Source: Takakia lepidozioides (Eukaryota > Streptophyta > Takakiopsida > Takakiales > Takakiaceae). From it: a stretch of 64,000 bases of DNA. Where the stretch lies: contig CM060733.1 of NCBI GenBank assembly GCA_030704615.1, positions 62,682,001 to 62,746,000 on the forward strand, in the 5' to 3' direction. Positions 31,801 through 42,650 of the stretch are shown here, piece by piece (within the stretch, counting starts at the first letter, position 1; each line of letters opens with the position of its first letter). The translations under genes were made by a program, and so were the position numbers. Below the pieces are notes generated by a model. That model worked only from the letters and a program-made list of their open reading frames with translations. It had not been told where the DNA came from and did no database searches.

Positions 31801-34800
31801 ACTATAGCCCACTTCTGCTAGCCATTGAATCAAAACTTAATGCCTCTCCTACAACAAAGTTGCAGGCAAAGAAAGAGAGTAGGAGGACAATAACTTCAAC
31901 AGTTCTACTGGTGAGACGTGGAACAAGCAGGGAAGAAATTTGGTAGCACCTGGCCCAGCTGGAAGCAACTTGTGGAGGCATCCACCACGCAGAGGCCCAC
32001 CATAGATGCATCATCAGGTAGAGCACACTCAGTCACTGACAATATATGTGACGCCTCAGAGACAGCACCCGCCATGTCCCCCTCGATTAGTGTACCTTTG
32101 GTAATCACCGCACATACTTCGCGCTTAACCACCTGCACTCAATCAAATGAGCATACAAACTTGGATGGAACCTGCAGCCAGAAGTGAAGCACACTAGAAT
32201 CATAAGGTATCTGTCTCTACCTTGTCCTTAGATCCTGTCTGCTTCCGGCGTTTCTCAAGCTGATCAGGTGTTTCAGTCTGCTCGACCACGAGCACCCGGT
32301 ATCCCTACTCCGATCCATACCCAACATTTCCAGAGTATTTCGCTTAGAAAACCCTGTTCACAATACAGGCATCCAATGCCACAACTGCCAGCACACTGAA
32401 CTTCAATCAACCAAGAAACCAAGAACTTCCATGAGGTGGCTTGTCATCTAACTGAGAAGACAAATGTGAATCCATGCCAACTGCCCTCCTACCTTGCGAG
32501 CCAACTTTTCAGCGTTGTCAGAGAAATTCTTTTCGGGGAAGCCACAATGAGGTTGCTCACCCTGGACATACAATGCTTCCCAAGATTAGTCGCAAGTCCT
32601 GTGTTCTGTTCTAAACCCACCAGAGAGAAAGAGCAGAGAACCTGGTGTGTCACATACATTGAGGCAGGTGGTGAGAAGGCATGCTATAGAAAAGGAGATG
32701 ATTACAGGGAGGAAGGAGTGAAGCCAGGAACTTGTACTCAACCCACTTGAGTGGAAATTCAGAGTAGTCACATGCAAGCATTGATGCACACAACATATCA
32801 CATCCAAGGTTGGAAATATTCCCATTCCTTCACATCTGAAGGAACTCCCTTTCCAGCTCAAGTGCTTAAGCTTCTTTGCTCTTTTAAAATCAAATGATTA
32901 TGCCTATTTGATTTTGGAGCATCACAAGTGACATCAACATTTGTATCTCAAATTTGTCAACATTCAGGGATTGGACCTTCATATACTGGAGATCAAGTTC
33001 CTTTGCAGCTATGTGTGCATCCATCTCGAACATCTCATAGAACTTTCCCATCTGCAGACACATGGTCCACCCACATTGGTCATTGTCCACATAGTTGGCA
33101 GGCCATGCCAGCTAAGTCTGTTAGTGGACCGGACTCACCTTGAAGAGCAACACCTTATCCATATGCTTGGCCTTGAATTCCCACCATTGCCGCTGCATAG
33201 GCCACTACCGTACATCAGTGCCTGTCCTGGATATAGACCATCCAACCTTCAGGACTGCTTGCAAATGTTTCCTTTACACAAACACATGGAGTGTACCTGA
33301 CCCCCTGAGAGTGCCTTCAGAAAGTTCGGAGGTAAAAACAAAGTGCATGGATTATAATCGGGGTCTGCAGGCCTTCTATGAGCAGCATCCCGGCGGTCCC
33401 TGCAAGAGCCAATTGACTGTAATTAGTGCGAAGATCCAATCTGGGGTTGCTCAAACACAACGTTATCCACATGGTGACAAGTCAAAGAGTGTCTGCCAGA
33501 AATTGAAACATCTTAACTCCACTGCTCCCCGCATGGCCTTGATAGTACAGTGGATTATTACCATCCTCACCAAGGTCTCAGGACTGATCTCCGCTGCACA
33601 TGCATTTGCTGGAACATAAACAACACACTGTAACACTCAGATGCAAGCCTAAGGACAAAGGAACACTTACTTCCCAAGAAACTTGAATTTCTGGGCGTCA
33701 CGACCACTAAACCGATCAGCTGCTTCTCCAGCTAAAGAAGCCTGAGGTTCAACCCTTGTTTTTGAGTCTGCAAAGACCATGTTTTGCATTGCAACGCTAA
33801 GCTAGATAACAACCTTGTCTCTGCCCACATCTGATACAAAATGCAAACCCAATGCCACATGCAGAACAAAGGCAAACTTTAGCAGTGGATGATAGAGCAA
33901 AGTCATACAATGGCAATCCCCATTCCAGAGCAGTGCAAAGTCTGATCCATTTTAGACTCTCTCTCAACTTCCCACCTTAAACCCTCTTCAACCCACATGT
34001 GTTGCAAGGCCACACCTATTTCAGCATCTTTCAAGTTGCTGCCCCTGCCATCTAGTCCTGAGACAGTGGTTGTTGTACTAGCTAAGAGCTCTTGTTGCAC
34101 AAAGCCTCCGTTCACACTTCCAGCCATGTCTATGTGATCGTTGCTCTTTTTCACTAACCGCCTTTTTCGGGTTGCACAGGAGAACTCACTGGCTGGCCTC
34201 TTGGGATTCTGCTTTGCCTTCAGATCATCAACAACAGCCTCATCCTCAACCTCGTCATCCGGACAGTAAGCGTCTACATCACTAATATCCTCCATACTGA
34301 CACGATCCCAGTCAACGTCATCGTCACTACCAGAGTCACTGAAATCAACATTCTTAGCGACCGCATATCTCACTTGGCGGCGTGCTCGAAGGGGTCTACC
34401 CGCTATCGCCCCTCCTTCCTCGCCAGCGCTATTTCTCGGAGCTGGTTGATCCCCACATGGTTGGTGGCGGTTTTTACGCTCCTTTGGAGCTGACTTAGAT
34501 TTGTGGGGCTGGCGCTGATCATGGGCAGCCCATTTTGAGGCTTGGCCACTTCCTGTTTTCTCAAATTGCTCTAGCCACTCCAGCTTCTCTCTCCGGAGAG
34601 ACACGCTTTCTTCTTCACCATCATCGTACAGAACCACATGCTTTCCTAGCAATGGATTGTACGATTTCACACAGCCTGTGTACCAGGCCTTGTCTAAAGG
34701 CCAATACAGCTTCAGTCTCTTTCCAATCACCGTCTCCGGGCTGCTAATCGCAGCTGCCTCCACGGGCAAGCATGTGTTCTCAGCAAGTGGGAACCTTTTT

Positions 34801-35210
34801 GCAAGCTTTTTCCCAGAACCCCTGACAGATGTTACATGCGATTTAGCAGAGCCCGCTGTGTCGATTGGAGATGGGGTGGGAGCAGAGGATACGGTCTTTC
34901 CTTCTGGATTAGTCTCCGGCGAGGCCACATCGTAGTCTCCTTCACTGTCATTCTGCCTCCAGCCCGTCCGGCGGCGTTTCGAAGGGGCCTCACCTTCTTC
35001 CGGACGAGCCCCAGATTTTGCAGTGCCGGCATCGATGTGACCAATTTCCGAAGCTGGTTTCTTCACCTCCAAAGTGGACTTCGGAGCGTCCGTGTTACCA
35101 ATCAGCAACGATGGTTTGTTCGTAGATTTGTGTTTGGTGTTTGCAGCTGAGAAGAAGGACGCAATGGTTCGTTGAGGCCCACCTCCGTCTGATCGCTTTT
35201 TGGAGGCCAT
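25887..35210 (-). CDS. MSH6: DNA mismatch-repair protein MSH6
   Basis: This is a host gene of about 20 exons. MSH6 pairs with MSH2 (MutS-alpha) to recognise base mismatches and small loops in the nucleus. The long first exon (35210 to about 33950) has a PCNA-binding PIP box, QRTIASFF, at residues 13-20. A plant-type Tudor domain lies at about 160-215 (GKRLKLYWPLDKAWYTGCVK). Then come the mismatch-binding region (QWWEFKAKHMDKVLLFK near 33190-33140; MGKFYEMFEMDAH near 33079; QPHCGFPEKNF near 32540), connector and lever exons (32.3-28.9 kb), Walker A GPNMGGKSTLLRQ (about 28.4 kb) and HIMAGQSTFL (about 27.87 kb). Walker B VALDELGRGT lies near 27.0 kb, MFSTHYHRL near 26.55 kb and the C-terminal exon at 26306-25887. 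Exon pieces keep family order and typical splice sites. The Tudor domain argues for MSH6 rather than MSH7. It appears intact; exon edges are approximate. Confidence 0.93.
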
Positions 35211-35842
35211 GGCTGATTGCTAAACCGCAGGCCTGGCTCACTTTGGGCCTCCAACCGGGCCTCAGCAGTGCAATGCCAAGCAAATTCAAATGCCTCGGAA
35301 GAGTTGAGGCTTTCTTGTTGCTTCCAAACAACCACACCTCTCTAGGGCTCCAAGCCGCACATCAACAAAAATTCTTGCAAGCTCCCATGAACTCTGGCCC
35401 TCAGAAGACAGAGAGTCTTCAATCCTCTCATGCGCTCCATCGCATGGCAGCATCGCTGTTCCCGCGCTATTCAGGACGGAGGCGGGAGCACCTCCTACCT
35501 ACCCAGCCCTTTTTTTGGCCCTGCCTTTAGCAGGGACTATGCATTCGTTTGCATGGAAGCACCTTAAGACTTTATATGATGAAATCCTCTACAGCTTTAT
35601 TTACAGGAAACATGAGGTATTTGAACATAACCGATTTTTAGAGCAGACTCGCTGACGTGGCGTGTTTCTACTGGATTTGAGGAGGAGTGCTGTATGTGGT
35701 ATTCTAGGACCTACTAGATTTTAACTACCTACCTACCTGCTGCGGGGATGAAAACTTCATATCACAGCTCCAAATGGATAGAAAACGTGGTGGTAGGTAC
35801 GTACAAGGGTAAACTGACTGGCTCGCTGCCCTTAAAACTGGT
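35211..35842. promoter_or_regulatory. MSH6 upstream region
   Basis: This is the sequence 5' of the MSH6 start on the minus strand; no other gene is supported. The promoter must lie here or beyond, but I cannot point to a convincing core element. Confidence 0.35.
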
Positions 35843-35974
35843 TAGGTAGCGCACAAGAGGAGCCCCCGCTACCGGATATAGCAGGTAGCCATGACATCTC
35901 GCCGCTAACGTGGCTCGGTAGGTCCTGGCTCCCTGCTATATCCGGTAGTAGGGGCTCCTCTCGAATGCTACCTA
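35843..35974. mobile_element. 132-bp hairpin, MITE-like
   Basis: Two inverted arms of about 48 bp (35843-35890 and 35927-35974) match at roughly 44 positions; both contain CTGCTATATCCGGTAG or its complement and a ggggctcctct block. The 36-bp loop is unrelated. Size and symmetry fit a foldback MITE or its solo remnant, but no target duplication was identified. Confidence 0.6.
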
Positions 35975-36149
35975 GTCCATAAGATAGAAAAACCCCAAAA
36001 CCTGGGAGAGGGCAAAGAAGGGAGGAACCACCTTAATTATTTCATTTTTCTTATGAACGTATGTGCCATAGCTGGCATGGCTTGTGCGCGATGTGAGTCA
36101 TGCCTATCCCACACATACCTGCCAGCTCAGCTGTTCTATTAATTAACCC

Positions 36150-36482
36150 CTAAACGACGTGGGGGGGGGTTGACTTTACCAAAAAGTCCAGGGCACACAG
36201 CATGAAGGTATGGTTGGCACAGAATGGAACATGTAAGTGCGGGTAAGCCCGTGGGGCTTGCAAGTATCGAGTGAGAGAAAATGTACTCTCAATGCTTCTG
36301 TCCTTGCGCCATTGCGTGAGAAGTAAAGCGAGTGTGTAATCTGTTACATCTGCCATAGCTACAAAACTAGTGCTTTGATTGCCCCTGCCGTCGAGACCTT
36401 GGCTATTCAGAGCCACCCCGACTCTTCCGCTCATAACACTTCTTATTTCTTGTTCTTGTTTCTTAGAGGGAACCACCTGCAT
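36150..36482 (-). CDS. Unrecognised small ORF
   Basis: This frame encodes 110 residues with no signal peptide and no recognised motif. It lies between the MITE-like hairpin and the transposon end. It could be a chance frame or a retrotransposon scrap. Confidence 0.2.
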   Translation of the reverse strand: MQVVPSKKQEQEIRSVMSGRVGVALNSQGLDGRGNQSTSFVAMADVTDYTLALLLTQWRKDRSIESTFSLTRYLQAPRAYPHLHVPFCANHTFMLCALDFLVKSTPPHVV

Positions 36483-36582
36483 GTAATTCGCACTCCTGAT
36501 TGGCTATGGACTGCTTAGGTAATTTCTTAATTCCACCCCCCTCCATGGACATTCCCACCTGGAATGTCCAGTAGGACAACAC

Positions 36583-36660
36583 GGGGGGTTGCTATTCCAT
36601 GAGCTCATGAGCTCATGAGCGGGCATGGCTCACCCATGAGCCGCAAAGTAACACACTTCG
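36583..36660 (+). repeat. Left terminal inverted repeat, copy IIa
   Basis: Begins GGGGGGTTGCTATTCCATGA and continues with several CATGAGC and CTCATGAGC units. Further degenerate GCTCATG motifs follow to about 36815. Confidence 0.7.
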
Positions 36661-36849
36661 AATTTCGGCAGATTTTTTTCGGGCCCAAAACTATAAAATA
36701 ATCAAAAGTAGTATAATAAGAGAAGGTTTTCGAAGATTTCCGCGCTCATGCTGGAAGCACTCCGCTCATAAGTACCAGTGTCCGCTCATGACTTGGAGCC
36801 CAGGCTCATGGACTGCCAGGCCAGGTCATAGAAAAACTGAATTCTGGGC

Positions 36850-37330
36850 AATAACGGCACCGAAAGTATCCCAGAGGCAGAGATGCAAGCGGAATTAGGA
36901 TCCGGGTTTGCAGACTCCAAAAACGCAATGGTGACCTATAACCGTGGATAGTACAGTTGCAGAAGTGCAGGAAGGTTGGGTATAACGGCGTCGTAATTGG
37001 GCACAGGAAAAGAAATAGCCGGCTGAAGGCTCGGGAGTGAAGCCAATAACGGTGCCGAAATTGGGCTCCGCCAACCAAATACCTGGCTAAAGCCTCCGGA
37101 GTGCAGCCAATAACGGCGCCGAAATTGGCCCCGGAAACCAAATACTCGGCTGAAGCCACCGGAGTGCAGCCGATAACGGCGTCGAAATAGGGGTCCGGAA
37201 ACTAAATACCCGGCTGAAGGCTGGGTAGTGCAACCAATAACGGCGCCGAAAACGGGCTCCGGAAACAAAATTCTCAGTTGAAGCTTCCGCAGTCCATCCA
37301 ATAACGGCGCCGAAATTGGGCTCCGGAGAG
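36850..37330. repeat. GGCGCC palindrome array next to left end of copy IIa
   Basis: Cores: GGCACC 36856, GGCGTC 36987, GGTGCC 37051, GGCGCC 37115, GGCGTC 37179, GGCGCC 37242 and 37306. From 36987 the spacing is 64, 64, 64, 63 and 64 bp. The outer palindrome arms here are CCAAT..ATTGG rather than GGAAA..TTTCC, and the spacer (ggctgaagcctccggagtgc type) is unrelated to other arrays. Confidence 0.88.
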
Positions 37331-37456
37331 CAATTACCCGCCTTACGGTGAGGGAGTTTTGCAAACTCTCCTGAAACTGGTGCGGATTTGTGTAATAAAA
37401 GCACACATGTCGGAGGAAATAGAAGTTCTGCCGCATACGACATTGGCAGTGCAGCA

Positions 37457-38112
37457 ATGATATATCCCTCTTCCGCCGGCCTCGCTCTCATTTTGCTCTT
37501 CACTCTTCTCTGTTGTGCCCATCTCCTCCCTGCTCTGAGTTCTTGCTGTGTCATGAGGCCATGTCGTGCCCGAATCACATCTATCGACGCCAGACGTGAG
37601 TCATTGTCCCGAAAGCAGACGACATCATTATCTTACTAGATGTCTACAGGGACGATCTTCGTCTTGTCCAGCTAAGAGCAATGGAGTTTCTTCCAGGATT
37701 GCACGATTCTCCTGGACCCCGGCTGGGGAGCAGGTGGTTCCTACGCATCATGGACCTGGACTTTCCGCTTGAGTGGGAGCCGAACAGATCACGCACAGCG
37801 TTGCTGTATCGCTGGAATTGTTGCGAGTGGACGTATGATGAGTGCATAGGTGAAAACTTCACGCGTGGACGGACTGGCTCGGAAAGTGGGGACATTTTCT
37901 TCAGTTATGAGGATGAGGAGGAGGGGAACACAGGGCCCACTGTGAAAATGTCCTTCTACCAAGGGGGCGCTATCGATAAACACGACATCCTCGTTAGTTT
38001 CAACCGAGCGACAGAAATCGTTGACATTTTGTTCAGATATCGGCACCCGGTCACTCAGGAGGTCCTTGAGAGGCCAGTTCAAGTTCCTTCTTCTTGGGCG
38101 AGGGGACCATAG
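37457..38112 (+). CDS. Small cysteine-containing protein with signal peptide (unknown family)
   Basis: A start at 37457 gives a classic signal peptide (MIYPSSAGLALILLFTLLCC, then AHLLPALSS). A donor-like GTGAGT lies at 37596. The main frame (37681-38112) holds WFLRIMDLDFPLEWEP, LLYRWNCCEWT, then GDIFFSYEDEEEGNTGPTVK and KHDILVSF, ending in a stop. The exact intron joining the two parts is not resolved: simple joins are out of phase, so a frameshift or another donor is possible. Relatives lie at 55761-56092 and, inverted, at 56695-57397, sharing RSRTA.L.RWNCC.WT and HDI.V. The family is unknown to me. It sits between the terminal repeat and the transposase, and is absent from copy I. A secreted location is inferred from the N-terminus only. 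Confidence 0.5.
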
Positions 38113-38499
38113 GTCTTGCATGCTAGAGTAGACATGTTTCGACTCGCCGACACTGATGGCACATACATTTTGATTCAGAAATCAAGTAGCTTCCCTGTGC
38201 CATATGGGGAATATACATGCTTGGATAATCTTCTGTTAAGGTTTTTTCAATTCACTGCCAGTATGCTGGGACGTGTCCTTTGCTGTTTGCATAAGATGCA
38301 GTAAGCAAATGCTGGAATGTGCAGTAGGACCCTTCCCATTGGGACACAGAACTAGTAATCTTGTAAAGGCATCACATTTGCAGAACACTGTCAATGTATT
38401 GGTAGCAAATTGGAGTCTTCTCATAAAGGTGGACGAAAACGCCAGGATAGGCTGCGAAATCACCACAAATTGAATGAAGAGCAGTAACAAGGAAGCACT

Positions 38500-38670
38500 A
38501 TGCAGTATACAGACCAATAACGGTGCTGAAATAGGCCTCAATGCCCGTGTATTTCCACACAATGTATGCTTTACTCGGATCCATTTATAGACAACCAAAA
38601 TAAAAAAAACATACGCATGCCATTCACGGCCAAAAACCACATTCTCATGTATTGCGGCACCGAAATGCAC
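38500..38670. repeat. Isolated GGCGCC-like palindromes
   Basis: GGTGCT at 38522 (in ataacggtgctgaaatag) and GGCACC at 38656 (in attgcggcaccgaaatg) are degenerate copies of the family palindrome, lying between the small-protein gene and the 3' end of the transposase. Confidence 0.55.
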
Positions 38671-38782
38671 CTGGAGCCATGGCGGTGCGGCACCACCAAG
38701 TGTATAATTCCTCACAAAAAAATAGGGTGCAAAAAGATGAATGTAATATAATTGCCACTTTCTCCTTCCCGAATGTGGAATG

Positions 38783-41700
38783 TCAAGCAGTCCGATCTGT
38801 ATCCTGCCGTAGGGCCTTGTGCAGCTCGTTGAAACTCAGTGTTGGAGCATGGATGAAGATGTCCACTACGGATATGTAACTCATGCGCTTCAGAAAAATG
38901 TAATAAAGGTGTTTGCAGGGGACGTATGCTGCATTCTTCGATTCCATAACAAGGAAGTCCTCACAGTTGCAAGCTGGGTACTGAGAAACCGTGATTGCAT
39001 ACACGACACTGCGCGCAGCAGACCCGGCTGTTGACAACTGAAATATGCGCCCCATCCCGGGGTGAGGAACATTCCTGCAACCTTGCACTATGCAGGGCAA
39101 GGCAAGAGCGTTGGCCATCCTGGTGTCGTTTGCCTTTGTTGGTGGCCGCCGTCTTTCAGTTTCCCCCACTGATGGGTGGGCCAAGCTGCGGGGTCACCCA
39201 CCGGTATGCGGGGCGAAGAGCTTCTCGTGGGAGGAGGATGACGACTGGGAATTGGATTTCGTGGAACGTTTGTCCTCTCCACCAGTTGAAACCCTACACT
39301 TCCTAGAGCGTCTACCTCCTCCAGGGTAAGATCTGTACCAGTTGCCACAGGCCAGACTGCCGGTGGTTCAGGCATGCCTTGTACACCATACTTGGGCTTG
39401 CCGAACACACACGACATGATGTCATGCCTGCAGAACCAAAACTCCTTCAGTGTGGCCTCCACAAACTTTGCGCACACAAATCTCCCTGTGAAGCAAGGGG
39501 CAGGCACACCGCCCTGCGGGCTCCTCCGAATCATCTCATTGCATCTCTGGTTGGTGTCGACACGAACAACACAACATTTACCACGAAATGTTGGATGGGT
39601 CCGTGCAATTCTCCACTGTGAGGCCGACACATCTCGCTCCACGATTGGAATGTTGTATTGGGTAACAAAAATAGGAGCAACATGCTCATCCTCGGCATGG
39701 TGTCCCGAGTCTGGCAGCGATTCCATGGATGCTGTAGGAGAGGGGGTACGAGTCCTGTTGGGAGGAGGCGTGGGACGCAACATCGTTGCGCCCCCGAGGT
39801 TGAGTGCGGATGTTCATATATGATCTCCATGAATCCCCATCACCTCCGGGCATGTCCTCAATTCTTCTCTTCACCGGCCGGCTGCGGACATCGCCCTCCA
39901 GGCAGTTCCCCCGACTGTGTAACGGCGTTGACCTTATTGTTTCCCGCAATGCAGCAGTCCATTTTTTGGGATCGGTCGAACGATGCGCCGCCCTCATCAG
40001 CATCTCTTGCCTGTCTGGTCCGATACCCCATTACTTTTTTCCCAGAAACTGGTAGTAACAAGATTGTTGCATGATGGCCCTCACAATATCTTCTGTTGTT
40101 GTTGTCAACATGTCAACAAGATGTGCCGCAGAGGAAGCACGCCAGGAAGAGTGCACCGATTCGGCCATGTTCGTCGTCGGCATATCCGTGTCATCCTCCA
40201 AGCTCATGTCCTGTTGAAGGAAATTAGAAATGTCACTCATTGTGGAGAATGTCCAAGCACAAAACAGAACAATTGTCAAGTACAGAAATGTGTTACATGT
40301 CTCATGTAGTCTCCAAACTGGCGGAATCTATAGTGCCACCACGCAAGCCACGTTTGCAGTTCTGGCTGATCTTTCACATCCACTGCCCCTGAAGACACCC
40401 ACCAGGCGCGTATGGTTGCAAACTCGGTCTCCGCCTCGTCGATGGAATTCGCATTTTTCCATGCAAGGCACATACTGATATGATCCTGCCGGTGGCGTGA
40501 CGCCACGAACCTTTTCGTGTTTTGCGTCAAACTCTGCATGAAGTGGAACCCGCAAGATCTCTCCTTACCTTCCATTGGAGTCTTTGGGTCGTCCCCATAT
40601 ACCCTCCTAACTGCAGCCCAGTTCGCCTGGGCATTGTCAGCCATGAAGCCCCTAAAATCGGGGGGGGGGGGGCAACTTCGCTCTCGCCATTTGCTCATTA
40701 ATTCCGCGCCACATATGCAACTCCAAATCTGTGTCTTTGCCTTTCATTTCGCAGATAGCAATGGTCATCAACTTTCTACAATGTGGGTCGTATACATGTG
40801 CCCCCATTGTCACCCAATCGTGGTTGGTAATTCGCCGGATGTGGTCGAACATGACCCAGCAATTTGAGAGGTCTCCACTGGTCATCCGCTTCACTAAATT
40901 GACGCCGCTCCCCGGTCCGCACGTTGACATCTTAAATATGAAGCACCTGTCCGTCTCTGAGCCTTGACCAGGAAAGAAGCTGCCTTGGATGAAGTCGTAG
41001 CCGCATGTGCGCTTCACTTCCAAGATGGAGTGCATGTTTGATCCTCTTCCGATTCGTTTCTTGCAGCCGACAATGTGGTTCCTGACATTGGGGCTGCACA
41101 CATGGGAGACAGCTTCCAGTAGCTCCTTCATGTCCCCCTCGCCCAGCTTCTCTCTTGTGCTTCCGTCCTCCGACATTATTCTGGCAATTGCAATTCTATG
41201 TGCGGATGCGAGCTGTATCTGCTTTGGTTTTGCTCCCGGCCGGAACCTCACCTCTTCCTTGATAATATCATGGGCTTGTTGAAAAGCGACTCTGCAATTG
41301 CCTCTGGCGACGGGGTGGTCATGCTTTCCGACGTGAATGCATGCTCTGGTGCACGCTGGGCCGACGGTCCCGACGTAGTACTGCTTGGCGTTGCACACTG
41401 CCATGTACGTAGGGGCTGCGTTGCAATGGGCACACTTGAACGTCCCTGCAGGAACTCTACCTTGAGGCCAAAATGGGGTCGACGAATTGCCAATCCAGTC
41501 AGTCTCATTCCGGGTGCCTTTGCTCGTGTAATGGTAACATGTGCTCGAGAAACATTTAAGATGCCCAACACACAATAAATATCTCACTCAAACTTCATCA
41601 CCCAGGTTGGACGATGAAGTTTTGGTGACACACCAAGGGTGGCCGTCATGTTTCCTGTTCATTCCTGCCAGCATGCCGTCTGGGCCTGCGCCTGTCGGCA

Positions 41701-41859
41701 CTGCAGGGAACTCGTAGATAGCATTCCCATCCACAACTTCAGGCAAAGTTTCCACAAAATGGATTGGAGTTTTGTCGTAATCAAGCCTAAGAAGGTCACT
41801 AGAGCGGGAACCCGTTGTCTTCATCCTCCGCAATATGTCGATTACTGAGCGGACGGAAG
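38783..41859 (-). pseudogene. MULE-like DDE transposase with SWIM zinc finger, copy IIa
   Basis: The most complete transposase here, read right to left from the assembly gap. Exons: 41859-41588 (N-terminal part); 41587-40652 with a zinc-binding-like region (FKCAHCNAAP, then HVGKHDHPVARGNCR) and the first catalytic segment (CWVMFDHIRRITNHDW); 40698-40290 with FMADNAQANW (second Asp), the MULE C-x-x-H motif SCGFHFMQSL and an acidic EAETEFATIRAWW region (likely Glu); then 40222 to 38783 with VDMLTTTTEDIVRAIMQQ, QYNIPIVERDVSASQWRIAR and a SWIM finger CNCEDF...PCKHLYYIFLKR. Breaks: a G13 run at 40660-40672 shifts the frame inside the catalytic domain, with further shifts near 39990, 39740 and 39130. 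Family assignment rests on these motifs. It is divergent from the ParB/methyltransferase gene. Confidence 0.82.
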
Positions 41860-42359
41860 NNNNNNNNNNNNNNNNNNNNNNNNNNNNNNNNNNNNNNNNN
41901 NNNNNNNNNNNNNNNNNNNNNNNNNNNNNNNNNNNNNNNNNNNNNNNNNNNNNNNNNNNNNNNNNNNNNNNNNNNNNNNNNNNNNNNNNNNNNNNNNNNN
42001 NNNNNNNNNNNNNNNNNNNNNNNNNNNNNNNNNNNNNNNNNNNNNNNNNNNNNNNNNNNNNNNNNNNNNNNNNNNNNNNNNNNNNNNNNNNNNNNNNNNN
42101 NNNNNNNNNNNNNNNNNNNNNNNNNNNNNNNNNNNNNNNNNNNNNNNNNNNNNNNNNNNNNNNNNNNNNNNNNNNNNNNNNNNNNNNNNNNNNNNNNNNN
42201 NNNNNNNNNNNNNNNNNNNNNNNNNNNNNNNNNNNNNNNNNNNNNNNNNNNNNNNNNNNNNNNNNNNNNNNNNNNNNNNNNNNNNNNNNNNNNNNNNNNN
42301 NNNNNNNNNNNNNNNNNNNNNNNNNNNNNNNNNNNNNNNNNNNNNNNNNNNNNNNNNNN
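41860..42359. other. Assembly gap of 500 N
   Basis: Exactly 500 N, a conventional gap size rather than a measured length. It hides the transposase start, probably the first exon of the IIa ParB/methyltransferase gene, and most of the 5' LTR of the gypsy element. The 3' LTR is 1596 bp, so the true missing length is likely at least 1.3 kb. Confidence 0.95.
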
Positions 42360-42595
42360 GCGAGCCGGAAAGCGACCAAAGAGTGGGGAGGAGCTGTTCC
42401 GGACTGCCATCTACCAAAGGGAATTCACTAGGCCCAATAGGTGGAGGGTCTTTTGGGAAGCGAAGGGGGACCGTATGTCCCGGTGAGCAGCCGAAGCTCC
42501 AAGTTGGCCCGGCGGCCAGGTTGGGAGTCAGGCGCGCGCATCAAAGCGAGTAACTATGACTTGAAGGGGAGCTTACCGAAGTGAGGTGCGCGACA
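42360..42595 (+). repeat. 5' LTR (3' end only) of gypsy element
   Basis: Matches 48591-48824, the end of the 3' LTR, to the terminal GCGCGACA. Differences include several short indels (such as an extra gag at 42389 and lost bases in a-, c- and g-runs). The rest of the LTR lies in the assembly gap. Confidence 0.85.
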
Positions 42596-42597
42596 CT

Positions 42598-42609
42598 TGG
42601 TATCAGAGC
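42598..42609 (+). other. Primer-binding site (initiator Met tRNA)
   Basis: TGGTATCAGAGC lies 2 nt after the LTR end, complementary to the 3' end of plant initiator methionine tRNA. Confidence 0.85.
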
Positions 42610-42650
42610 TTAGAGTTCAGTACGCGATCGTCCTTGGGATTGGCCTCATC

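Noticed and set aside
25887-35210. MSH7 as the identity of the mismatch-repair gene
   Set aside because: The N-terminal Tudor domain and long acidic linker are MSH6 features; plant MSH7 lacks the Tudor domain.
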